Below are positions 1-5,586 of a stretch of 5,959 bases of DNA, in pieces. Below the pieces are notes generated by a model. It was not told where the DNA came from. It was given only the letters and a program-made list of their open reading frames with translations, and did not search any database. Each line of letters opens with the position of its first letter. Within the stretch, counting starts at the first letter, position 1. Source of the stretch: Candidatus Babelota bacterium (GTDB lineage: Bacteria > Babelota > Babeliae > Babelales > Vermiphilaceae); assembly GCA_013213985.1 (NCBI GenBank), contig JABSSP010000132.1, forward strand, positions 1 through 5,959, in the 5' to 3' direction. Both the position numbers and the translations under genes were made by a program.

Positions 1-541
1 GCTTAAAATTTTAAATCCTGCAGCACGTACCATTGCACCAACACCAGTTGGGGTAATACCTGTATAATAATGAAAAGGTGTTTCATGGGGGATATTATTA
101 GCTGGAACACTAAAATAGAGTATTCCGCCCTTGCGCATCGGGAAGGTCCATAATATGCAAATCATACAATTCTGGATTATCTACATAGTTGATTGAAGTA
201 ATTTCTTGATGAGGCAAAATCTCCCACTCAGGATCGATACCATTTAATGCCAGGCCTTTGTTAGATGCAAGGTTATGTTCATTAACAAACTTTTCAAACT
301 CTAATAAAGCTATAACTCTCGGAAAATCTTTACCCTCCCACTTCCAATTTCTAATATTTTTCTCCAGTGGCAAGGGTACATAGCGGTTAGCATATTCACC
401 AGTAGAGTTAGGCTTAACATATTTTTCATAGATTTCGACTATATCAGTCTCCTTAAGATAGATGTTGCTCTTAAGGCCAGTTGGAATAAAAAGTAACGCC
501 AGTTTGATTAGAATGAAACACGAAAAAAATAATTTCCTCAT
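1..541 (-). pseudogene. Frameshifted, probably internally deleted methyltransferase-like gene with signal peptide (3' end outside window)
   Basis: The first reading frame runs from ATG at 541 to a TAG at 110-112 and gives 143 residues: a hydrophobic N-terminus (MRKLFFSCFILIKLALLFIP), then a region with GIDPEWEILPHQ and INYVDNPELYDLHIMDLP. From about 138 leftwards a different frame (+1) carries clearly protein-like sequence, PMRKGGILYFSVPANNIPH, then TPFHYYTGITPTGVGAMV and RAAGFKIL, which stays open to the window edge. The GG-x-L-x-F-x-VP and AGF-x-IL pattern is that of the C-terminal half of class I SAM-dependent methyltransferases. From memory, relatives with this DPEW...DLP opening carry a 'DFV...QTLEH' segment (methyltransferase motif IV) between the two parts. 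It is absent here, so I infer a deletion of some tens of codons that also shifted the frame. An AAGGAG site six bases before ATG 541 decides the start over the GTG at 544. The gene follows the two-domain methyltransferase gene by 26 bases and is probably co-transcribed. A sequencing error could explain the frame change but not the missing motif. Confidence 0.7.
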
Positions 542-547
542 CACTTA

Positions 548-553
548 CTCCTT
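548..553 (-). promoter_or_regulatory. Shine-Dalgarno site of the methyltransferase remnant
   Basis: AAGGAG on the minus strand lies six bases before the ATG at 541 and only three bases before the in-frame GTG at 544. It therefore selects the ATG. The intact ribosome-binding site suggests the gene broke recently. Confidence 0.7.
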
Positions 554-567
554 ATTTATATTTAACT

Positions 568-1764
568 CTAATTTTTAATGAGTAAAATTTGATGGCAAGC
601 ATTCCCAATACGATAATTGAAAATAACTTCTCCCTGAACAAAGAAAGGCGCTTTCCTTAAATCAATTTTATGGCCACCCCCAACTTTAATGTCAGGATTA
701 TCACTTGAAAGAGTTGTAGGGTAAACCTCATTGGTAATTAAACAATACTTATATTTTTTTAGCTGTGGAATAAATTGTTTAATATCTTCATTTGTTAAAT
801 GTTGCAGAACATGCTTACAAATAAGTAAATCTGCTGGCGGCAAATCATACGCAATTAAGTTTTCATGAAAAAAGTGAATGTTTGAAGTCGAATAACGATT
901 GATGTTTTTATCAATTACCGACTTTACAACATCAAAGCCAAAATATTCAATGCCATCCCAATTGATATACCGGGTAGATTCCCAGTCCCCACAACCCGCA
1001 TCAACAACCGTTTTAATATTGTGTTCATGCATAAATTTTTCTAACAATCTGTTATATTCTCTACAATTTTCTAATAATGAACCTCCTCCAGAAAATCCTT
1101 CTCCTTGATCATTTTTACCCCAAACAGCATTTGCATAAATTTGCGAAAAAACCGTTTCATGAATTACCCTGCTTGCATATGAAACAATTGCAACCATGAC
1201 ATTTTGCGGGTACTCTCCCCTATCTCCGCCAGGTACATAATAAATTTGATAATCGGGATTTATTGCTTTGATTTTATGTATTAAGTCTTCTTTAGTTAAG
1301 AAATCAAAAGCTTCTGTCCCCGCGCAATGCATATCATCTATGAGTATTGTATGCGTTTTAATTGGATGCCAAGAAATTTGCTCCAACTCTTCGATAAGCG
1401 GACAATTTTTTCCGCCATCTGTTCTTGGTGGGTAAACATGAGCATCCAACCAAAATGTCGCTGGCTTATCTATATACTCGATTAATTTCCAAAGATCAAC
1501 AGAAGAGTCACCCAAAACTATACGTACATTCGGATTATGGGCAAATTTACCAATTACACTATTATAATGACTTCTCTTATATTCTATAGATCTAAACTCC
1601 GTAAAACTGCTTGACTCTATAGCTTTTTGAAGCCCAGCTCCCCCATATGTTCCAGTCTCAATAAAATAATAATTACTAAACTGTCCAAATCCCTGCGGTC
1701 CAATGTTGGCGGATACAGGTAAACTAAGCAGAAATCCCAAGGTAGATACCAATATTTTTTTCAT
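568..1764 (-). CDS. Exported protein with two tandem class I methyltransferase-like domains
   Basis: This 398-residue protein starts with a signal peptide (MKKILVSTLGFLLSLPVSA, probable cleavage after residue 19). The first domain, about residues 30-200, has FIETGTYGGAG (34-44), SIEYKR (59-64), LGDSS (84-88), FWLDAHV (104-110) and ILIDDMH (140-146). This order is that of Rossmann-fold SAM-dependent methyltransferase relatives of the 'ETGTY...SIE...LDAH' type, whose substrates are mostly unknown. The second domain, about 205-398, has VVDAGCGDW (253-261, SAM-binding motif I), GFDVV (276-280, with the ribose-binding acidic position) and DLLICKHVLQHLT (312-324, motif IV). It is preceded by the full-length start typical of that family (IYANAVWG...SGGGSLLENC), so this looks like a fusion of two complete enzymes. 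The motifs needed for SAM binding are present in the second half; activity of the first half is less certain. The longer start at 1779 is rejected because AAAGGA, the ribosome-binding site for the ATG at 1764, lies inside it. Substrate not predictable; a sugar or glycan is an inference from the neighbours. Confidence 0.85.
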   Translation of the reverse strand: MKKILVSTLGFLLSLPVSANIGPQGFGQFSNYYFIETGTYGGAGLQKAIESSSFTEFRSIEYKRSHYNSVIGKFAHNPNVRIVLGDSSVDLWKLIEYIDKPATFWLDAHVYPPRTDGGKNCPLIEELEQISWHPIKTHTILIDDMHCAGTEAFDFLTKEDLIHKIKAINPDYQIYYVPGGDRGEYPQNVMVAIVSYASRVIHETVFSQIYANAVWGKNDQGEGFSGGGSLLENCREYNRLLEKFMHEHNIKTVVDAGCGDWESTRYINWDGIEYFGFDVVKSVIDKNINRYSTSNIHFFHENLIAYDLPPADLLICKHVLQHLTNEDIKQFIPQLKKYKYCLITNEVYPTTLSSDNPDIKVGGGHKIDLRKAPFFVQGEVIFNYRIGNACHQILLIKN

Positions 1765-1770
1765 TTTTTT

Positions 1771-1776
1771 TCCTTT
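1771..1776 (-). promoter_or_regulatory. Shine-Dalgarno site deciding the start of the double methyltransferase
   Basis: AAAGGA on the minus strand is six bases upstream of the ATG at 1764. The alternative ATG at 1779 overlaps the stop of the previous gene (TAATG) but would put five extra residues before the signal peptide and has no comparable site. Translation probably restarts here after the upstream gene ends. Confidence 0.6.
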
Positions 1777-1778
1777 CA

Positions 1779-3569
1779 TTAACTTGTAAACTTCTGCAAA
1801 TTTTTTGAATGGATATGCAAATTATTAATCCTACTTATGCTATTTCCGTAGCTCGCATATGGAACTCTTCTATCACAATCATCAACTTCCCAGGTAAATT
1901 TAATCAAAGATGGATTAAACAAACAACTTTCATTGATAAACCCTGGCTTTGAAACTCCATTTTTTGGATCTATACCACCAAGAAATTGACCAATGGCGGC
2001 CCCATCAAAAATAGACAAAAAAGAACTAAAGTTCATTATATAATCTTGTGAAAAATTTGTTTTATGTCCAGCGTGACTCATCAATACATGGCCTTCAAGA
2101 TAAGCAGGCATTATAATAGGCAAATTACCAATTTCTTTAATTCCGTACGTCTTTTTATATCGAGCTATAATCTGCATATCATTGAGTCCGGTCCTTGCAT
2201 GAGAAGCAATGAACTGCGTCATTTTATTTAATGCGTGCTCATGGGCAAAATATACAAAACCTGGAATACAACGATCATCATTATCAAATACAACAGCACT
2301 ATTTGGATACGTATGAAAAACATCTAGTAATTCGCTTAAATTAACATAGAGCATGTTATCATACTCCAAATGAAAAACATCTTTAAGTTGATATACTTGC
2401 ATTAATTCGTGCACTAAAAAAAAACGCTCTGTGCATTTACGCCAGAAGCCCTCCCTTCCAGCCGTATCAAGTGTTGAAAACTGAATAAATTGTTTATGTT
2501 GATTTGTTTTCTTTAATTTTTCAGTGGCCATAAATTGTATATTGTCTTCAAAAAATCTTGTATCCAAAGATTTATTTAGCGCCTTACTCTCAGCAATCAC
2601 AAAAATATCTGCTTTTGGATTAAAAAGACGAGCTTGATGAGTAGCTTCAACTAAATATGAAGGCAAAACATCTCCAAGATGCACAAATACAATGGAATAT
2701 GCATCAGCTAATTGAACCTTCTTTCCCATCCAAGTATGACATGAAGCATAGTCATAGTTTTCTTCGTCTAAAAATACAAAGTTGCTAAATGAAACGTTTA
2801 TTGAATTTAAATTTCTCAATTTAGGCTGATTAGATGTACTAAAAACATAATTAAAATACAGCTCATATTCGGATAACGCAGAACCATAGACTTTAGTCTT
2901 ATCAATACAATGACATATAGCCTTCCATGGCTCTATGTGATGAATAGATTCTATCTTATTCATCAAACTATCAATAACAGATTTTTGAAAAAGCATATGA
3001 TGGCTAATACCTGATTTATTTGACATTACCCTTTTCAATCCTGGTATTAGGCGATTCATAAACTCAAAGTAAGGAGGATGATATTCAGTACGGGGATTGA
3101 AAAAGGGCTCAAATTTTTCATTTTGAAATGATACAGGCTTCAAAAATATCGTATCTGCATCTACAATGAGCACATTATTTGAAATTTTTGGGATCACGAG
3201 GGGTGCAAATAATTTTAAAAACTGTTGGTAAATCCATCCTATCCGAGATTTTTCGTGATTAATAAATTCTTGTGCTTTATGGGTGTCTAAAAAAATTTCA
3301 TATGCGATATCACTTTTGGAAAATGGAAAAATACATTCATCAATCCATTCAACATGCTCATCCTCAATAAATGGCTCAGCAGAAACAATAATTAATCGTC
3401 TATACTTTATATTTCTTTTTACCCCTTCGATTACCATGCTCAGTGTACGTACATCCTTTTTATGGCAAGGAATCACAACATCAATTAAGTCATCTGAAAA
3501 AAAATATTCTTGCTTTGCCTGAATAAATGAAAAACATAATACAAGAAATATACTATAGTAGGTCTTCAT
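1779..3569 (-). CDS. Exported bifunctional glycosyltransferase-like protein (DUF6492-type domain plus a second GT-like domain)
   Basis: The 596-residue product begins with a signal peptide (MKTYYSIFLVLCFSFIQA, probable cleavage after residue 18). Domain 1, about 28-290, opens with DVVIPCHKKD (30-39), has GWIYQQFLKLF (111-121), VLIVDADTIFLKP (133-145, a DxD-type motif expected to bind the metal and nucleotide sugar), SGISHHMLF (186-194) and SEYELYFNYV (233-242). This matches the DUF6492 family of GT-A-fold putative glycosyltransferases. Domain 2, about 291-596, has SIVFVHLGDVLPSYL (292-306), FWRKCTERFFLVHELM (375-390), HLEYDNMLYVN (400-410, a candidate DxD-like motif), FDNDDRCIPGFVY (428-440), FDGAAIGQFLGGIDPKNG (521-538) and a C-terminal NNLHIHSKNL (582-591). 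I recognise the second half as a glycosyltransferase-like family but cannot name it. The start at 3569 is chosen over longer frames because of a perfect AGGAGG site five bases upstream. The start overlaps the preceding exostosin-like gene by 17 bases. Sugar donor, acceptor and linkage are unknown. Confidence 0.82.
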   Translation of the reverse strand: MKTYYSIFLVLCFSFIQAKQEYFFSDDLIDVVIPCHKKDVRTLSMVIEGVKRNIKYRRLIIVSAEPFIEDEHVEWIDECIFPFSKSDIAYEIFLDTHKAQEFINHEKSRIGWIYQQFLKLFAPLVIPKISNNVLIVDADTIFLKPVSFQNEKFEPFFNPRTEYHPPYFEFMNRLIPGLKRVMSNKSGISHHMLFQKSVIDSLMNKIESIHHIEPWKAICHCIDKTKVYGSALSEYELYFNYVFSTSNQPKLRNLNSINVSFSNFVFLDEENYDYASCHTWMGKKVQLADAYSIVFVHLGDVLPSYLVEATHQARLFNPKADIFVIAESKALNKSLDTRFFEDNIQFMATEKLKKTNQHKQFIQFSTLDTAGREGFWRKCTERFFLVHELMQVYQLKDVFHLEYDNMLYVNLSELLDVFHTYPNSAVVFDNDDRCIPGFVYFAHEHALNKMTQFIASHARTGLNDMQIIARYKKTYGIKEIGNLPIIMPAYLEGHVLMSHAGHKTNFSQDYIMNFSSFLSIFDGAAIGQFLGGIDPKNGVSKPGFINESCLFNPSLIKFTWEVDDCDRRVPYASYGNSISRINNLHIHSKNLQKFTS

Positions 3570-4500
3570 TACCCCCTCCTTTTTGTTTTCTAAACCGTAA
3601 CTGTTCTTTTTTAAGAAGATCATGCCAAAAATCAAAATAAATTTTTCCTAACTTATAATGCTCTTTTTTTTGTTGAAATTCATCATAAGCTTTTTTTAAC
3701 ATATCAATATTCACATCTTGCCACTTATCAACAATTAACACAGGCAAATCTTCAAGAAGCTCGTTCATATCTGAAGTGATAAGTATTGGAATTGACCCTG
3801 CGATTAACGCCTCCCATGTTCTATGACAATCAAGGCCATTTCCAGGGGGGCTCAATATGAACTTAGCATGAGCCATATTGTTCATATATCCAAAATGATC
3901 TCCTGAAAATATGCGCTTAACAAATGACTTATCTGAAAAATAATCAAAAACAAATTTTCGTGCATCCACATTATTACCAACATGAAAATTTAAACCAACA
4001 ATACAAGATCTTTTTAAAACTTTTTGTTGATAGTTAAAAGCTTCAATAAAATGGCGCACATCTGCCCCGTGGCTCGTATATCTATTGCCTACACCAATTG
4101 GAATCGGAACAAACTTTTCATGAAACGCAATAGTTGGATTTTGTCCATACCATCTCAAAATTTTTGGATCATACAATAAATCCACAAATTTTCCAGGCGC
4201 TGGTGAATCTGAATTATGTGAAATAAGAATATAAGTATTTATTATATAAGGATGTATTTTTTGTAAAAAATCATTTAAGTAATCACTTTTTACAAAAACA
4301 ATATCTGCATAAGCAATTTCATCTGCACTTAATGACTTGTCTGTCTCATCATAAATATGGTCAGCTATAGCCCTAAAACCATCGCCACTAATAAATGGCT
4401 TACTTGGCAGCCTGTTACCTTCAACTCGTGGAGCACGTGCAAATGATACTAATTCGAAAACAAGCAAAAAAACCATTGCTACTACCCTTATTAGTTTCAT
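3553..4500 (-). CDS. Exported exostosin-like (GT47-type) glycosyltransferase
   Basis: The 315-residue product starts with a signal peptide (MKLIRVVAMVFLLVFELVSF then ARA, probable cleavage after residue 23). The mature part has FISGDGFRAIADHIYDE (36-52), YILISHNSD (90-98), PIPIGVGN (132-139) and the diagnostic C-terminal nucleotide-sugar-binding region: FILSPPGNGLDCHRTWEA (214-231), GSIPIL (235-240) and DLPVLIVDKWQDV (251-263). The SPPGxGxDxHRxWEAL...GSIPI pattern with its conserved glutamate is the exostosin family signature (GT-B fold, GT47). In eukaryotes these enzymes act in the Golgi lumen on glycan chains; the bacterial members are mostly uncharacterised. It is the first gene of the minus-strand series and diverges from the TonB-like gene. 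AAGGG at 4508-4512 is seven bases before ATG 4500 and four before the adjacent ATG at 4503, so the start could be either. The longer frame from 4551 would bury the signal peptide and is unlikely. Confidence 0.88.
   Translation of the reverse strand: MKLIRVVAMVFLLVFELVSFARAPRVEGNRLPSKPFISGDGFRAIADHIYDETDKSLSADEIAYADIVFVKSDYLNDFLQKIHPYIINTYILISHNSDSPAPGKFVDLLYDPKILRWYGQNPTIAFHEKFVPIPIGVGNRYTSHGADVRHFIEAFNYQQKVLKRSCIVGLNFHVGNNVDARKFVFDYFSDKSFVKRIFSGDHFGYMNNMAHAKFILSPPGNGLDCHRTWEALIAGSIPILITSDMNELLEDLPVLIVDKWQDVNIDMLKKAYDEFQQKKEHYKLGKIYFDFWHDLLKKEQLRFRKQKGGGNEDLL
3575..3580 (-). promoter_or_regulatory. Consensus Shine-Dalgarno inside the end of the exostosin-like gene
   Basis: AGGAGG on the minus strand, followed by GGGTA and the ATG at 3569, is the strongest ribosome-binding site in the window. 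It lies within the last codons of the upstream gene, encoding part of its GGGNEDLL C-terminus, so the two genes are probably translationally coupled. Confidence 0.8.
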
Positions 4501-4507
4501 CATTAAA

Positions 4508-4512
4508 CCCTT
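4508..4512 (-). promoter_or_regulatory. Shine-Dalgarno site of the exostosin-like gene
   Basis: AAGGG on the minus strand precedes the paired ATG codons at 4503 and 4500 by four and seven bases. It favours the second ATG and rules out the upstream ATG at 4551 as the main start. Confidence 0.55.
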
Positions 4513-4541
4513 TGACTTAAAATATATTTTTTGACTGCACC

Positions 4542-4550
4542 ATTCTATCA
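4542..4550 (-). promoter_or_regulatory. Candidate extended -10 promoter for the minus-strand glycosyltransferase operon
   Basis: On the minus strand TGATAGAAT matches an extended -10 element (TGn followed by five of six bases of TATAAT). No good -35 box lies 16-18 bases further upstream, which is tolerable for extended -10 promoters. The implied start of transcription near 4535 gives a leader of about 35 bases. This is inference from pattern alone. Confidence 0.3.
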
Positions 4551-4621
4551 CATTCTTTTTTTCAATAAAATAGCGAGTTAGAGTTAACTTATCACCAAGC
4601 CTTCAAAACACCATACTTTTT

Positions 4622-4651
4622 TTGATTCGAATAAGATAAACTGTTTCTAAT
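4622..4651 (+). promoter_or_regulatory. Candidate promoter of the TonB/TolA-like gene
   Basis: TTGATT (4622-4627), an 18-base spacer and TCTAAT (4646-4651) resemble a sigma-70 promoter (four and five of six consensus bases). The implied transcript would start near 4658, beyond the ATG at 4650, which agrees with choosing the start at 4692. AT-rich sequence gives such matches easily. Confidence 0.3.
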
Positions 4652-4682
4652 GCTAAGCACAAAATCTATCGCAATGTATAAA

Positions 4683-4686
4683 AGGA
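4683..4686 (+). promoter_or_regulatory. Shine-Dalgarno site of the TonB/TolA-like gene
   Basis: AGGA within AAAAGGA sits five bases before the ATG at 4692. The in-frame ATGs at 4650 and 4674 lack such a site. Confidence 0.6.
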
Positions 4687-4691
4687 ATAGA

Positions 4692-5498
4692 ATGACTATC
4701 AAAACTATAAGTACAAAATTCTTAGTTACACTTGCATCTACTGCACTCCATGCGTTTGCAATACTTTTATTATTTTTTGACTTAAACTCTCACAATTTTT
4801 CTTTTGATAATACAACCAGCAGACAGAATATAATACTTAATACACCTATCTCCCAAAAAATTTCACCTCAATCACAAAAAAGTGCAATCATATTTTTACA
4901 AAACACTAGCAAACGTTTGAACACCAACAAAAAAGAAGAAAATATTGCACAAGTTAAACAATCACCATTATCACTCAAGAGCCCTATCAATTGGAACGCC
5001 CCAACAAAAAAATTATTTGATTTAAAAAAAGTAGCGGCTAAAGTACAAAAAAAAATTATCTCACAACGTAGCAATGTATCGCTCATGGACATCGCACGCT
5101 CATTTTTAGCGCAAGATTACATTAAAAAAAATGGCATAAACAATGACCATTCGTCTAATGAGCAAATTAAACGAGAACGCTATGCAAGCAAAATTAAAAA
5201 ATGTTTATATGGCTCTTTCAATATCAACAAACATAAACTTTCATTTAATATCCCAATTAAAGCACCTATAAAACTGTACCTTGAATTTTCACCCAATGGT
5301 TTACTTAAGGACGTTAAACTTATAGAGCCTACAGGAATCCCAGAGCTCGATGCATTTGCATTAAAAATTTGTAATGATGCAAGCAAATCATTTCCTCCTG
5401 TTCCTAAATTTTTTGGCAACACAAATTGCAAAGCAATTGCATTTCTTACCTTATACCCGGCTCAAAAAAAGGGATCCATTGAGGTAAAACTTATATAA
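4692..5498 (+). CDS. TonB/TolA-like energy-transducing protein
   Basis: The 268-residue product has one N-terminal membrane segment (about 8-30) preceded by lysines, so the bulk of the protein faces the periplasm. With the start at 4692 the membrane helix carries Ser16, His20 and Leu27, the first three positions of the Ser-His-Leu-Ser pattern by which TonB and TolA helices contact ExbB/ExbD or TolQ/TolR. This also supports the start. Residues 31-155 form a low-complexity, Lys/Ser/Gln/Asn-rich linker that would span the periplasm; it lacks the Pro-rich repeats of classical TonB. Residues 156-256 resemble a TonB C-terminal domain: RYASKIKKCLYG (162-173), IKLYLEFSPNGLLKDVKLIE (193-212), TGIPELDAFAL (214-224) and SFPPVP (233-238), where LD and the FPP-x-P turn are typical. 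It should transmit proton-motive force to the outer membrane. TonB and TolA cannot be told apart here, and no exbB/exbD or tolQ/tolR gene lies in the window. Confidence 0.8.
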   Translation: MTIKTISTKFLVTLASTALHAFAILLLFFDLNSHNFSFDNTTSRQNIILNTPISQKISPQSQKSAIIFLQNTSKRLNTNKKEENIAQVKQSPLSLKSPINWNAPTKKLFDLKKVAAKVQKKIISQRSNVSLMDIARSFLAQDYIKKNGINNDHSSNEQIKRERYASKIKKCLYGSFNINKHKLSFNIPIKAPIKLYLEFSPNGLLKDVKLIEPTGIPELDAFALKICNDASKSFPPVPKFFGNTNCKAIAFLTLYPAQKKGSIEVKLI

Positions 5499-5515
5499 AA
5501 AAAGTCCTTCATCAG

Positions 5516-5544
5516 TTGACAATATTAGTCAGCAGTGCTAAAAA
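5516..5544 (+). promoter_or_regulatory. Candidate promoter of the right-hand glycosyltransferase gene
   Basis: A perfect -35 box TTGACA (5516-5521) is followed after 17 bases by TAAAAA (5539-5544), which matches four of six -10 bases and is preceded by TGC, an extended -10 feature. Transcription would start near 5551, leaving a leader of about 36 bases. It implies the glycosyltransferase can be expressed separately from the TonB-like gene, which ends 17 bases before this site. Confidence 0.5.
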
Positions 5545-5573
5545 CAAAGGGATCTAAAACCTCTATACAAATT

Positions 5574-5577
5574 AGGA
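5574..5577 (+). promoter_or_regulatory. Shine-Dalgarno site of the right-hand glycosyltransferase gene
   Basis: AGGA lies nine bases before the ATG at 5587. It supports this start and frame over the overlapping open frame starting at 5535, which has no protein-like content. Confidence 0.5.
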
Positions 5578-5586
5578 ACAATAAGT

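Noticed and set aside
120..150. Programmed ribosomal frameshift in the methyltransferase remnant
   Set aside because: No slippery heptamer or strong downstream structure is apparent, and the missing motif IV segment fits a deletion better.
899..1108. Plus-strand open frame of 69 codons
   Set aside because: It lies wholly opposite the second domain of the methyltransferase protein, has no ribosome-binding site and no recognisable protein motif.
3283..3522. Plus-strand open frame of 79 codons
   Set aside because: It is antisense to the DUF6492-type domain, whose conserved sequence explains this stretch.
4868..5092. Minus-strand open frame of 74 codons
   Set aside because: It is antisense to the linker of the TonB-like gene; its Phe/Leu-rich content is the mirror of the Lys/Asn-rich linker.
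5180..5431. Minus-strand open frame of 83 codons
   Set aside because: It is antisense to the TonB C-terminal domain, which is clearly the coding strand.
5513..5535. Inverted repeat after the TonB-like gene as a rho-independent terminator
   Set aside because: The stem is only six pairs with a G-U pair, is AT-containing, and has no T-run after it; it also overlaps a good -35 box.
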